From assembly GCA_963743825.1 (NCBI GenBank), contig CAVURC010000015.1, forward strand, positions 1 to 64,000: DNA of 64,000 nucleotides, read 5' to 3'. This stretch comes from Sva-07 sp963743825 (GTDB lineage: Bacteria; Actinomycetota; Acidimicrobiia; Acidimicrobiales; Ilumatobacteraceae). This document shows positions 52,664 to 61,524 of the stretch, in pieces. The notes under the pieces are model-generated. The model worked only from the letters and a program-made list of their open reading frames with translations, did no database searches and had not been told where the DNA came from. The position numbers and the translations under genes are program-made. Position 1 is the stretch's first letter. Each line of letters begins with the position of its first letter.

Positions 52664-53134
52664 GTGCAGACTTCGAGATGCTCGGTTAATCCGCTGGTTC
52701 GTCGTGCGAGGTTCGATGAGGGGCTGCAGGTCGCCTCGGTGTGGCTCGGCGCCCGGCGGGCAGCGCTGACCGCGATCCCTGCGCCAGTGCATTCCGACGA
52801 CGACGTGTGTCGGTGGCTCGTCGAAGAGGTGCTGCGGGCGCAGGAAGTGTGGGTGGCGGAGGTGGATGGGTGCATTGGCGGGTTGCTCGCTCTCGATGCA
52901 GGATGGGTCACTCAGCTCTACGTGGACCCGTCGCGTCAGCGTCGGGGGCTCGGAAGTGCGCTGCTTGGACGAGCAAAGGTGCGGTCACCGGTGGGACTGG
53001 ATCTGTGGACGTTCGAGACGAACGTCGGCTCACATCGGTTCTATGAGCGACACGGATTCGTGTTGGTCGAATCGACGGACGGTCGTGACAACGAAGAACG
53101 GGCACCGGATCGTCTGTACCGGTGGTCAAGGTGA
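52664..53134 (+). CDS. GNAT-family N-acetyltransferase
   Basis: About 156 residues: LVRRARFDEGLQVASVWLGARRAAL, WVAEVDGCIGGLLALDAGWVTQLYVDPSRQRRGLGSALLGRAKV (acetyl-CoA loop RRGLGSAL), GLDLWTFETNVGSHRFYERHGFVLVESTDG. A complete GNAT with the usual C-terminal FYERxGF. Start uncertain (GTG 52664 used). Confidence 0.85.
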   Translation: MQTSRCSVNPLVRRARFDEGLQVASVWLGARRAALTAIPAPVHSDDDVCRWLVEEVLRAQEVWVAEVDGCIGGLLALDAGWVTQLYVDPSRQRRGLGSALLGRAKVRSPVGLDLWTFETNVGSHRFYERHGFVLVESTDGRDNEERAPDRLYRWSR

Positions 53135-53458
53135 CCTTGTGCGGCCCGACACGTCGAGTACTACGCGGTGGGACGTTGGTCAGCATCATGGAGACGCTGG
53201 ACCCAAGAGCCGGGCACTCGCCATGCCCGGGAACTGAAGGACACATCGACATGCCGTGCACCGCCGAACGCGTCTGGACTGCCATCAACAAGGCTCGATG
53301 ACGAGGCGGGCCGGCGTCACGTGGAGGCGTTGCTACCGAGTGGTGGATGGCGACCCGCGGCTGACCTGGCGGGAGTGGGTGCGAGTCCCGCGGGACGGGT
53401 TCTGGCCGGTCGGGTCTGGCGTAGAAATTCGGCTCACCGGATTGTGAAAGAGTTCGAC
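53135..53458. other. intergenic stretch, no gene seen
   Basis: 324 bases between the GNAT and amidohydrolase genes; short Arg-rich frames only. A T-arm-like hairpin at about 53370 (see rejected). Confidence 0.5.
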
Positions 53459-54637
53459 ATGGCCGCTGACCTTCACTCGTCCGTTGCGTCATCGCGTGCG
53501 GTGGTGGAGGCGCAGCGACTGTTCGATGGTCACACGTTCATCCAACCCGCACGCGTTGTCATCGCTGGTGGTGTGGTCGTGGCCGTGGGGGCAGACGTCG
53601 CCGAGCCGACCACTGTGGATCTGGGTGATGTGACGTTGTTGCCGGGGCTGGTCGATTGCCATCAGCATCTGGTGTTCGACGGCGTCGGCACTCTCGAAGA
53701 ACAGGTGTCGGGACGCACGGACGAGGAACTCTTAGAACGCGCCTGGACGCAGGCGCGGCGGGCGCTCGTGGGTGGCGTGACGACGGTACGCGATTTAGGT
53801 GATCGCAATTTCGTCACGCTCGGCCTTCGTGGTGACATCGATCTGCCGACCATCTTGTGTTCAGGGCCACCGATCACCACGGTCGACGGACATTGCTGGT
53901 ACCTCGGCGGAGAGTGCGAGGATCGCAACGCTTTGCTCGCCGCGGTTCGTGAGCGCGCTGAGCGTGGGTGTGACGTTGTGAAGGTCATGGCAACGGGAGG
54001 CGCCTTGACGCCGGCCATGCCGATGTGGCGGTCGCAGTTCAACGCCGAGGATCTGCGCGTGCTGGTCGAGGAAGCGCACCGGCTGGGGCTGCCGGTGGCG
54101 GCGCATTGTCATGGTGAGCAGGGCATCTCGGATTCAGTTGACGCCGGCGTCGACACGATTGAACATTGCACCTTTGTGAACGAGGACATGAATCCCAGGC
54201 CCGACCCGGAGCTGCTCGAACGGCTCGCTCGTTCGGGCATTGCGTTGTCGGCAACGTTCGGACGTTGTGCCGATGCTCCACCTCCGCCGCCGAGGATTCT
54301 GGCGGTTGGACCCAAGGTCCGGGCGGCTCAGGCCGTTGTACGCGAGCTTGGTGGCAAGATCGTCGTGGGGACCGATGCGGGCATCGGTACCGCCAAGCCG
54401 CACGACGTCGCACCGCAAGCCATCCATGACCTGATCTCCATCGGCATGACACCGGTCGAGGCGCTCGCGGCGATGACATCCGGTGGAGCAGATGCGCTCG
54501 GACTGCCTGGCAAGGGCCGGCTCACTGCCGGCGCCGACGCGGACATGATCGCCGTCGACGGCGATCCCCGTACCGATCCGGTTGCCGTTACACGAATCGC
54601 TCAGGTCTGGCGAGCAGGCGTACCAGTCTCGACCTGA
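53459..54637 (+). CDS. amidohydrolase (imidazolonepropionase-like)
   Basis: 392 residues. N-terminal beta-sandwich then TIM barrel: LLPGLVDCHQHLVFDGVG (HxH), VVKVMATGGALTPAMPMW (Lys), LPVAAHCHGEQGISDSVDAGVDTIEHCTFVN (two His), KIVVGTDAGIG (Asp). All metal ligands are present. RTDPVAVTRIAQVWRAGV is the usual C-terminal loop. Hydrolyses cyclic amides or dipeptides, substrate unknown (prolidase- or Xaa-type in similar families). Long leader before the start carries no gene. Confidence 0.92.
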   Translation: MAADLHSSVASSRAVVEAQRLFDGHTFIQPARVVIAGGVVVAVGADVAEPTTVDLGDVTLLPGLVDCHQHLVFDGVGTLEEQVSGRTDEELLERAWTQARRALVGGVTTVRDLGDRNFVTLGLRGDIDLPTILCSGPPITTVDGHCWYLGGECEDRNALLAAVRERAERGCDVVKVMATGGALTPAMPMWRSQFNAEDLRVLVEEAHRLGLPVAAHCHGEQGISDSVDAGVDTIEHCTFVNEDMNPRPDPELLERLARSGIALSATFGRCADAPPPPPRILAVGPKVRAAQAVVRELGGKIVVGTDAGIGTAKPHDVAPQAIHDLISIGMTPVEALAAMTSGGADALGLPGKGRLTAGADADMIAVDGDPRTDPVAVTRIAQVWRAGVPVST

Positions 54638-54746
54638 CCGGACGAGCGCCGCCGACCTGACCGACGCAGCCGAACACTCGCCAATCGCCGACCCCGTTCA
54701 ACGAGTCCGCGATCTCGTCCCTCACGGTCGCACCACCGAACTCGAT

Positions 54747-54765
54747 GTCCGGTTGAGGACCGCTG
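54747..54765 (+). repeat. repeat A, partial copy A3
   Basis: GTCCGGTTGAGGACCGCTG, then diverges (TCCGGACG). Downstream of the amidohydrolase gene; 90 bases before the cupin gene. Confidence 0.7.
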
Positions 54766-54855
54766 TCCGGACGCAGTCTGTCCTTGGCTGCCGCGTGGAC
54801 GTAGTACAACTGGGTGCCCGATTCATTGAGACCACCCACGGAAGCGAGCAGCATC

Positions 54856-55383
54856 ATGGACGTCCGACTTGTCGTCACCGGTCACGACAACAACGGCAAA
54901 GCCGTCTTCGCAAGCGACGGGTTGGTCGCTCCCATCACACTCGCTGCGATGCCCGGTGCGGAGTTCCACCGACTGTGGGGATCCGACGGGCCTCAGACCT
55001 ATCCCGACGCCGGCGCAACACCGAACGCACCCGCATACTTCCCTGCGGTTGGTGGCTTCAGATTTGGCCTGTTCACGATTCCCCCCGAGCAAGAAGCGGG
55101 CTATCCCGACGACATGGAGGGAGCGATGGCAGAGGTCGAGACCAAGCTCCCCGGGATGATGGCACACATGGAGGTCGACGATCCCGGGATGCACACCACC
55201 GACACCACCGACTTTGAGATCGTGCTGTCGGGCCAGGTTGTTCTCGAGCTCGATGATGGGGCCGAGGTCACACTCTCTCCTGGTGACACCGTGGTGCAGA
55301 ACGGCACGCGCCACCGTTGGCGGAACCCCGGAACTTTTCCGGCCGTCATTGGCGTGGCCATCGTTGGAGCCAACCGCGCCTGA
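54856..55383 (+). CDS. cupin-domain protein
   Basis: 175 residues: VRLVVTGHDNNGKAVFASDGLV, then GDDMEGAMAEVETKLPGMMAHMEVDDPGMHTTDTTDFEIVLSGQVVLELDDGAEVTLSPGDTVVQNGTRHRWRNPG, a single cupin barrel with MHTTDTTDFEIVLSG (HxxxxxxxE) and GTRHRW (His) metal ligands. The domain is common in catabolic regulators and dioxygenase partners. Convergent with the next TetR gene. Confidence 0.88.
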   Translation: MDVRLVVTGHDNNGKAVFASDGLVAPITLAAMPGAEFHRLWGSDGPQTYPDAGATPNAPAYFPAVGGFRFGLFTIPPEQEAGYPDDMEGAMAEVETKLPGMMAHMEVDDPGMHTTDTTDFEIVLSGQVVLELDDGAEVTLSPGDTVVQNGTRHRWRNPGTFPAVIGVAIVGANRA

Positions 55384-55405
55384 GCGTGCCATCGTCGCGA
55401 AGGAG

Positions 55406-56044
55406 TCAGCTCGTCTGTTGCAACCGCGCCGATTGCCGAATTGCTCGTTGCTTGTTGGGCGGCTGGTCCTTGTCCTTCAGCGCGATCGAGTCGTACAAGG
55501 TGGCGAGGGCGGCCTCGACGGTTTTGCGTTCGTGACGGCGTACGCCGGTCGCTTCGAGGAGCACGGGTCCGAACACAGCGAAGCACAGTTGCAGTGAGGT
55601 CATGGCGATTGCTCGGGCTTGGGCCTCGGCGTGCGCCTCGTCGCCACCGGAGTCCATCCGTGTGGCGATTGCTGCAACCAAAGCGGCAGCGAGAGGGAAG
55701 TCGCCGTCGACCTCGACGGCGTCGGAGTCGTAGAGGTGCCAGCGCACGAGCGCCTTGAGGTAGGGATCGCTGCCAGTGAGCAACGGCATCGATGTGACGT
55801 CGCCGTGGGCGGTGACGAAGTCGTCGCTCAGCGCACGGAGTCCGGCGAGCAGCGCTGCGTCTTTGCCACCGAAGTAGTAGTGGATGAGTCCGTAGTTCAC
55901 GTGTGCCTCGGCCGCAAGGTCGCGTCCGGCGATCGTGCTGGGCGCGCGATTGGGCAGCAAGCGTTTGGCGGCCCCGACAATCGCTTCTCGTCCAGTGCCG
56001 GCGCGATGCTGCACGGCGGTGCTGGTTTCGTTCGCCAAAGCCAT
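55406..56044 (-). CDS. TetR-family transcriptional regulator
   Basis: 212 residues from ATG 56044 (MALANETS; the frame opens at 56062). HTH: REAIVGAAKRLLPNRAPSTIAGRDLAAEAHVNYGLIHYYFGGKDAALLAGLR. The C-terminal domain is TetR-like. TAATAT lies seven bases ahead, with palindrome ATTAGC-CATATA-GCTAAT between -35 and -10; autoregulation expected. Divergent from the acyl-CoA-ligase operon. Confidence 0.9.
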   Translation of the reverse strand: MALANETSTAVQHRAGTGREAIVGAAKRLLPNRAPSTIAGRDLAAEAHVNYGLIHYYFGGKDAALLAGLRALSDDFVTAHGDVTSMPLLTGSDPYLKALVRWHLYDSDAVEVDGDFPLAAALVAAIATRMDSGGDEAHAEAQARAIAMTSLQLCFAVFGPVLLEATGVRRHERKTVEAALATLYDSIALKDKDQPPNKQRAIRQSARLQQTS

Positions 56045-56051
56045 TGACACG

Positions 56052-56081
56052 ATATTAGCCATATAGCTAATCTCTTGTCCA
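56052..56081 (-). promoter_or_regulatory. tetR promoter with operator palindrome
   Basis: Reading leftward: TGGACA (complement of 56076-56081), 18-base spacer, TAATAT (complement of 56052-56057), seven bases to ATG 56044. The spacer holds palindrome ATTAGC-CATATA-GCTAAT (56054-56071), the probable TetR site. Confidence 0.75.
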
Positions 56082-56084
56082 GCG

Positions 56085-56195
56085 ATGACACACCAAATGG
56101 AGCTCGATCCGCACGGTCAGGCCACCTGGACGGGCGGCCAGGTGCGTGGCCCTCGCAACATTCATGTGGTGTTCCCAGGTCTGCGGGCAACGTGA
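56085..56195 (+). pseudogene. C-terminal remnant of a cytochrome P450
   Basis: 36 codons MTHQMELDPHGQATWTGGQVRGPRNIHVVFPGLRAT. ELDP-x-ATWTGGQVRGPRNIHVVFP aligns with ELEDPGAVTWAGGQVRGPRSVPVTFP, the end of the P450 at 30.7 kb. The rest of that gene is absent, although TetR and the downstream ligase remain: a deletion scar. Confidence 0.8.
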
Positions 56196-57736
56196 CTGCG
56201 ACGGACCGATCCGAAGGTCATCCGACGGTACAGCCGCTGTTCGTGCTGCCGCGTACGGAGCAGGAACCCGACTCCGTGGCCGTCTGGACGGAGGACGGTT
56301 CCGTGTCGTGGGCCGTGCTCGAAGAGCGCGCTCGACGCTTCGCTCGAGGACTGCGGAACGAGGGTGTCGCCGAACACGACGCCTGGGCAGTTCTGGCTCG
56401 CAACCGTTTGGAATGGGCCGAACTCGCGCTCGGCAATGCACGCGCCGGCTCGCGGTATGTGCCGCTGAACTATCACCTCACCGCCGTGGAGATTGCCGAA
56501 CTGTTGACCGACTCCGCGTCGAAGCTGCTCGTCGTGGGGCCCGAAGACGAGGCGGTCGGCCGGGAGGCCGCCTCCGACGTCGGGATCGACCGGGTCATCG
56601 TCCTCGGCTCAGACTACGAGACGTGGTTGGGCGAGCAGTCTCCCGAACCACTCGCCGAGTGCAGTGCCGGGGCAGCCCTGCAGTACACCGGCGGCACGAC
56701 GGGGCGATCGAAGGGCGTCATCCGATCGGGGATGTCGGTCGAGGCCAGCGACCTCGCCCGCCCGTTCGCCCAGTGGGGCGCGATGACGCACATGCCCCGC
56801 GGCGAACAGATGATGCTGGTCACGCCGGCCTACCACGCCCTCGGCGGCGCGGTGGTGATGGCTTCGATGGCACTCGGCAACCCGTTGATCATCGTCGATC
56901 GTTGGGATCCGGTCCGGATGCTGGCGCTGATCGAGCAGCACCGGGTGGCAGGGGTGCCGATGGTGCCCACACAGTTCATCCGGCTCCTCAAGCTCGAGCC
57001 GGAGACCCGCAGTCGGTTCGACGTGTCGTCGTTGCAGTGGGTGCTCCACACGGCGGCTCCCTGTCCCGAGTGGGCCAAGCGTCAGATGATCGAATGGTTC
57101 GGTCCGGTGATCGTCGAGCTCTACGGCTCATCGGAAGGTGTCGGACCCGTCATTGCAACGTCCGAGGAGTGGCTCGCCCGGCCCGGCACGGTCGGCAAAG
57201 CGACGGCCGTGCTCGAATTGTCGATCCTCGACGACGACGGCAACGACCTTCCCGCCGGAGAGATCGGCATGATCCACGCCAAGCGCATCGACGGCACGCC
57301 CTCGTACCACGGTGATCCGGCGAAGAGTGCAGCGATGGTGCGGTCCGACGGACGCTTCACCGTCGGCGACGTCGGATGGCTCGACGAGGACGGCTACCTG
57401 TTCCTGTCGGACCGACGCGTCGATCTCATCATCGTCGGCGGCACCAACATCTATCCGGCGGAGATCGAGGCGGTGCTCACCCAGCATCCCGACGTCACTG
57501 ACGCCGCCGTGTTCGGCCTCCCGCATCCCGAGTGGGGCCAGGAGATCAAGGCCGTCGTGCAGCCCGCTGACGGCGTGCAGATCGATGTCGCCGAGCTCAC
57601 CGAGTTCGCTCGGGCCCGGCTGGCACCGTTCAAGGTTCCAGCGTCGATCGACATCGATCGAGCGCTCCCACGCGAGGCGAGTGGCAAGCTCAAGAAGCAT
57701 CAGCTGCGCACTCGCTACATCGAGGAAATTCGCTAG
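56192..57736 (+). CDS. acyl-CoA synthetase / AMP-dependent ligase
   Basis: 514 residues. P-loop-like LQYTGGTTGRSKGVIRSG, the A5 motif ELYGSSEGVGPV, A7 VGDVGWLDEDGYLFLSDRRVDLIIVGGTNIYPAEIEAVL, A10 REASGKLKKHQLR. All adenylation motifs are complete, for an acyl or aryl carboxylate. GTG 56192 overlaps the P450 remnant's stop (GTGA), so it once followed a full P450. Activates a P450 product or its precursor. Confidence 0.94.
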   Translation: MTATDRSEGHPTVQPLFVLPRTEQEPDSVAVWTEDGSVSWAVLEERARRFARGLRNEGVAEHDAWAVLARNRLEWAELALGNARAGSRYVPLNYHLTAVEIAELLTDSASKLLVVGPEDEAVGREAASDVGIDRVIVLGSDYETWLGEQSPEPLAECSAGAALQYTGGTTGRSKGVIRSGMSVEASDLARPFAQWGAMTHMPRGEQMMLVTPAYHALGGAVVMASMALGNPLIIVDRWDPVRMLALIEQHRVAGVPMVPTQFIRLLKLEPETRSRFDVSSLQWVLHTAAPCPEWAKRQMIEWFGPVIVELYGSSEGVGPVIATSEEWLARPGTVGKATAVLELSILDDDGNDLPAGEIGMIHAKRIDGTPSYHGDPAKSAAMVRSDGRFTVGDVGWLDEDGYLFLSDRRVDLIIVGGTNIYPAEIEAVLTQHPDVTDAAVFGLPHPEWGQEIKAVVQPADGVQIDVAELTEFARARLAPFKVPASIDIDRALPREASGKLKKHQLRTRYIEEIR

Positions 57737-57775
57737 CAAAGTCGGTTTCCACCGCAACGGAAAGGGCGCCACGCC

Positions 57776-60052
57776 ATGAATCAGGAGTTCGGCGGCACCA
57801 TCGGCCGCACGATGGAGGAGTCGACGCCGTGGTGGCCCGACGTCGAACGCGCGCCCGAGGGTGCGCCCAACGTCTTGCTGGTGCTGCTGGACGACGTCGG
57901 CTTCGCGCAGTTCGGCTGTTACGGCAGCGACATCGCGACCCCGACGTTCGACCGCCTCGCCGGTGACGGCCTGCGCTACAGCAGCTTCCACACCACCGCG
58001 CTGTGCTCGCCGACGCGTGCCTGCCTGCTCACCGGGCGCAACCACCACACCAACGGCATGGCGCGCATTGTGGAACAGGCCGTCGGCTTCCCCGGCTACA
58101 ACGCGACGATCCCGCACGAGAACGGGTTCCTGTCCGAGATCCTGCGCGACAACGGCTACGCCACCTTCGCGCTCGGCAAGTGGCACCTCACGCCGGCCAC
58201 CGACATGAGCGCCGGCGGACGAAAGGATCGTTGGCCGCTCGGTCGAGGGTTCGAGCGCTTCTACGGGTTCCTGGGTGGCGAGACCGACCAGTTCCACCCC
58301 GACCTCTATCACGACAACCACCAGGTCGATCCACCGGCGACCCCGGAGGAGCGCTATCACCTCACCGACGATCTCGCCGACATGGCGATCCGGTACATCA
58401 AGGATCTCCGTGCAGTGTCGGATCGACCGTTCTTCTGCTACTTCGCTCCGGGCGCGGCCCACGCCCCGCACCAGGCGCCCGCCGAGTTCATCGAGCGGTA
58501 TCGCGGCCGCTTCGACCAGGGCTGGGACGCCTGGAGGGAGCAGGTCTTCGAACGCCAAACTGCGAGCGGCCTGCTCCCCAGCGGGACACGTCTCAGTGAG
58601 CGGCCGTCTTGGGTGCCCGGCTGGGACGACTGCTCCGCCGACGAGCGACGTCTCTACTCCCGGATGATGGAGGTGTACGCCGGCATGCTCGAACACACTG
58701 ATCACTGCATCGGGCGCGTGGTCGACTTCATCGAATCGCTCGGCGAGCTGGAGAACACCGTCGTGATGATCATGAGCGACAACGGCGCCAGCGCGGAGGG
58801 TGGCCCCCAGGGTTCGTTCAACGAGCTCTACTTCTTCAACTTCGAGCCCGAGAGCTTGGAGGAGAATCTGGCCCGCATCGACGACCTCGGTACGCCACGG
58901 GCCTACAACCACTACCCGTGGGGTTGGGCATGGGCAGGCAACACGCCGTTCAAGCGCTGGAAGCGGGAGACCCACGAAGGCGGAGTCACCGATCCGCTGA
59001 TCGTCCACTGGCCCCAGCGGCTGGGGCGTCCCGGGGAGATACGCCACCAGTACCTGCATGCGATCGACGTCGTGCCGACGTTGTTGGCCGAGATCGGCAT
59101 CACGCCACCGGACCACATCGGCGGCGTCGCCCAGAGTCCGATCGAGGGCATCTCGTTCGCACCGACGTTCGTCGACGCCGGCGTCCCGGCGCCCCACGTC
59201 ACCCAGTACTACGAGATGATGGGATCGCGTGCGCTGTATCACGATGGCTGGAAAGTCGTGGCCTTCCACCCGCTTGCCAACGTCGACTACGGCGACGGTC
59301 GCGACGCTCGTGCGCCCTTCGACCAGGACGACTGGGAGCTCTACCACGTTGCCGAGGACCCGTCCGAGATCGACGACCTCGCCGAGGCAGAACCGGACAA
59401 GCTCGCCGAGATGATCGATCTGTGGTGGCGCGAAGCCGAACGGTTCCAGGTGCTCCCGCTCAACCTGCCCGGTGGTGGCGGCAACGACCGGCGTTTCCGC
59501 CGCGAGCGCTACGTCTACCACGCGGGAATCAGTGCGCTACCGGAGGTGGTGGCACCGAATCTCCGCAACCGCAGTTGGCATCTGCTGGCCGAACTCGACC
59601 TCACCGGTGACACCGACCCCGACGGCGTCGTCGTTGCCCACGGGGGCCACCAGGGTGGCTATTCCGTGTACATCCAGCACCGTCGGCTCCACTACGTCCA
59701 CAACATGCTGGGCGCCTCGTCGAGCGTCGTGGCGGCATCGACACCGTTGCCCCAGGGCGTCGAGACGACGGCGCGTGTCGTGTTCACCGCAACGGGTCGG
59801 TTCCAGGGCCACGTCGAACTGTTCTACGGCGACGTGCCGGTGGGCAGCGGACACGTCGATCGGACAGTGCCGATCTCGTTCGGCGTGGAGGGCTTCAGCG
59901 TCGGCTACCAGCGCGGCAGCTCGGTCACCGACGCATACGAGTCGCCATTCGCCATCGATCACGGCGTCCTGCGCCGTGTCGTCATCGACGGCATGGGTGC
60001 GCCGTACCGCAACCCCGACGGCGAACTCCGGGCCGCACTCGCCCAGCAGTGA
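57776..60052 (+). CDS. arylsulfatase-type sulfatase
   Basis: 758 residues. Metal-site VLLVLLDDVGFAQFGCYGSDIATP, formylglycine motif ALCSPTRACLLTGRNHHTNG (CSPTR), KWHLTPATDMS, VVMIMSDNGASAEGG, TPFKRWKRETHEGGVTDPLIVHWPQ. Cys in CSPTR must be oxidised by a sulfatase-modifying factor, not in this window. A C-terminal domain of about 180 residues follows. Removes sulfate from an organic ester; with the acyl-CoA ligase it suggests breakdown of a sulfated compound. Confidence 0.95.
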   Translation: MNQEFGGTIGRTMEESTPWWPDVERAPEGAPNVLLVLLDDVGFAQFGCYGSDIATPTFDRLAGDGLRYSSFHTTALCSPTRACLLTGRNHHTNGMARIVEQAVGFPGYNATIPHENGFLSEILRDNGYATFALGKWHLTPATDMSAGGRKDRWPLGRGFERFYGFLGGETDQFHPDLYHDNHQVDPPATPEERYHLTDDLADMAIRYIKDLRAVSDRPFFCYFAPGAAHAPHQAPAEFIERYRGRFDQGWDAWREQVFERQTASGLLPSGTRLSERPSWVPGWDDCSADERRLYSRMMEVYAGMLEHTDHCIGRVVDFIESLGELENTVVMIMSDNGASAEGGPQGSFNELYFFNFEPESLEENLARIDDLGTPRAYNHYPWGWAWAGNTPFKRWKRETHEGGVTDPLIVHWPQRLGRPGEIRHQYLHAIDVVPTLLAEIGITPPDHIGGVAQSPIEGISFAPTFVDAGVPAPHVTQYYEMMGSRALYHDGWKVVAFHPLANVDYGDGRDARAPFDQDDWELYHVAEDPSEIDDLAEAEPDKLAEMIDLWWREAERFQVLPLNLPGGGGNDRRFRRERYVYHAGISALPEVVAPNLRNRSWHLLAELDLTGDTDPDGVVVAHGGHQGGYSVYIQHRRLHYVHNMLGASSSVVAASTPLPQGVETTARVVFTATGRFQGHVELFYGDVPVGSGHVDRTVPISFGVEGFSVGYQRGSSVTDAYESPFAIDHGVLRRVVIDGMGAPYRNPDGELRAALAQQ

Positions 60053-60488
60053 GGAGTGCCCGCGCGTGCTGTACTCGCACAAGCCGGCGTCGATCGGCGT
60101 TGGGGAGCTGCCCAGCATCGACATGGTCACCCGATCACAGCCGTCAACGCCTGTGGGCATACTTCGCTCAGCGAGATCCATCTCACGAGCGCCGCAAGGC
60201 CGACGAAGCAAGTCGGGTCGGAACGTTCTCGACCCCGCTCATCATCACGCTCGATACACCGTGGCCTCTTGCCGAACGAACTGTCCGGTTGAGAACCGGC
60301 ATCTGAGACGGGATCACGAAACGCCATTCGAGGCATCGACGACCACGAGATCGTTCGAATGCCATTTCCCCATCCGGACACCCCTCGCGGACCACGGTCT
60401 GGATCTCGGAACCTGTCCCCCAACGGCACCTATGGCAGGGGCATGGTCGGCGCAGTTTGGTTGTCGTCGGGTCTGTGATACTGGCTCG
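60053..60488. other. intergenic region with repeat A4
   Basis: 436 bases, no gene supported. Repeat A4 (60283-60309) and its flank sharing (GAGACGGGATCACGAAACGCCATTCGAGG) with A1's flank. Confidence 0.6.
60283..60309 (+). repeat. repeat A, copy A4
   Basis: GTCCGGTTGAGAACCGGC followed by ATCTGAGAC, 230 bases downstream of the sulfatase gene. Confidence 0.75.
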
Positions 60489-60700
60489 ATGGGGCCTTCG
60501 GAGGGTGGGGACGGGGTGCCGTCGGGAACGGTGACGTTCCTGTTCACCGACATCGAGGGGTCCACGCGTTTGTGGGATGAGCATCCCGATGTGATGCGCG
60601 TGGCGCTCGCTCGTCATGACCAGTTGTTGCGCAAGGCGGTCGAGTCGTTCGACGGATTCGTGTTCTCTACGGGTGGTGATGGGTTGGCGGCGGTGCCCCC
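60489..60700 (+). pseudogene. truncated class-III adenylate/guanylate cyclase
   Basis: ATG 60489 (GATACT six bases upstream) reads GVPSGTVTFLFTDIEGSTRLWDEHPDVMRVALARHDQLLRKAVESFDGFVFSTGGDGLAAV, the first half of a class-III cyclase catalytic domain, including the metal-binding FTDIEGST and TGGDG. After AAV the frame reads unrelated sequence; the rest of the cyclase and any LuxR part are missing. Confidence 0.8.
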
Positions 60701-60945
60701 CAATCGCCGGATCGCTGCGACGACTTGCTGCCGGTTGTTGATCCAATCCGGAGCGAACTCCGCTGGCGGATGGTCAACATCGACAAGCTCGCTGAGGCGA
60801 GAATTGAGACTGTCGCTCGCTCCGCCGAGCGAGCTCCGCCCGTCCGCTCCGACGCACGAGATCAATCGTTCCTGCGTGCTCTCCCGCACTCACTTGACAT
60901 CTCGTCGAGTTCGTCCTCGAGCAACACGACACGGAGAAGCTCGTC
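60701..60945. other. unassigned DNA downstream of the cyclase remnant
   Basis: 245 bases with no clear gene. A leftward open frame ELVDVDHPPAEFAPDWINN has no recognised family. It may be a fragment of a larger displaced gene. Confidence 0.3.
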
Positions 60946-61206
60946 TCAGCTCTCGATGAGGATCACCAGGGTGTCTGGACGCACACCATCGTGCTGCATC
61001 GCTGCGGCGCCTTCGTCGCTCTCCATGACAGCCTGAAAGGCGTCCATGTCCGAAACGTCCATGCTCAGGCCCACCCGGTTGGGGTTCTGTGGGTCCACAT
61101 AGGTCCTGATGTTGGTGACCGCGGATCCGAAGACCTCGGCACGTTTCGGAGATGCGAGCCAATGAGCGACGTCGTCCACTTCGTGGGTTGCGATCAACTT
61201 TGGCAT
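60946..61206 (-). CDS. small ferredoxin-like-fold protein
   Basis: 86 residues: MPKLIATHEVDDVAHWLASPKRAEVFGSAVTNIRTYVDPQNPNRVGLSMDVSDMDAFQAVMESDEGAAAMQHDGVRPDTLVILIES. The pattern is that of small stand-alone ABM/DUF-type dimeric domains (xxVxDxxxWLxxP... GLxxDVxDMxAFxAxMxSxEG). GGGAGGGTGAA precedes ATG 61206. Function unknown; single-gene unit. Confidence 0.8.
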   Translation of the reverse strand: MPKLIATHEVDDVAHWLASPKRAEVFGSAVTNIRTYVDPQNPNRVGLSMDVSDMDAFQAVMESDEGAAAMQHDGVRPDTLVILIES

Positions 61207-61524
61207 TTCACCCTCCCTGATTGGGGGCCACGAGCGCGGACCGCTGGAAAGCTACACCAGCCGCGATTCGTGTCTGTCGTGGGTGCCTGACGTCGCCTGG
61301 AGCGCGGCGAACTGATCCCCAGTCATGTTCAGAACGACGTCGCCGAGCAAGAAACGGAATCGCCCTTACGCACTCTCAATCCGCTTCCCGCCGATCGCGA
61401 GATTGCTCCCGTCGCGCTGCGTCGAAAGCGGCCCGTGAGGATCGGCAACCCAAGTGTCACAGAACGCCGGCTGATGGATGAGCGCTCCCGACTTCGAGCC
61501 GCGTTCACCACGTACGGTCGACGG
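61207..61524. other. intergenic stretch upstream of VOC gene
   Basis: 318 bases. TACGGT at 61513-61518 is exactly six bases before ATG 61525. Otherwise no supported gene. Confidence 0.5.

Noticed and set aside
53360..53395. T-arm-like hairpin suggesting a tRNA (GTGGG-TGCGAGT-CCCGC)
   Set aside because: The loop lacks the TTC of a T-loop and no acceptor or anticodon stem pairs with it.
57128..59521. 797-codon open frame on the minus strand
   Set aside because: It lies wholly opposite the acyl-CoA ligase and sulfatase genes, which have complete family motifs; the frame has no recognisable domain and is a high-GC shadow.
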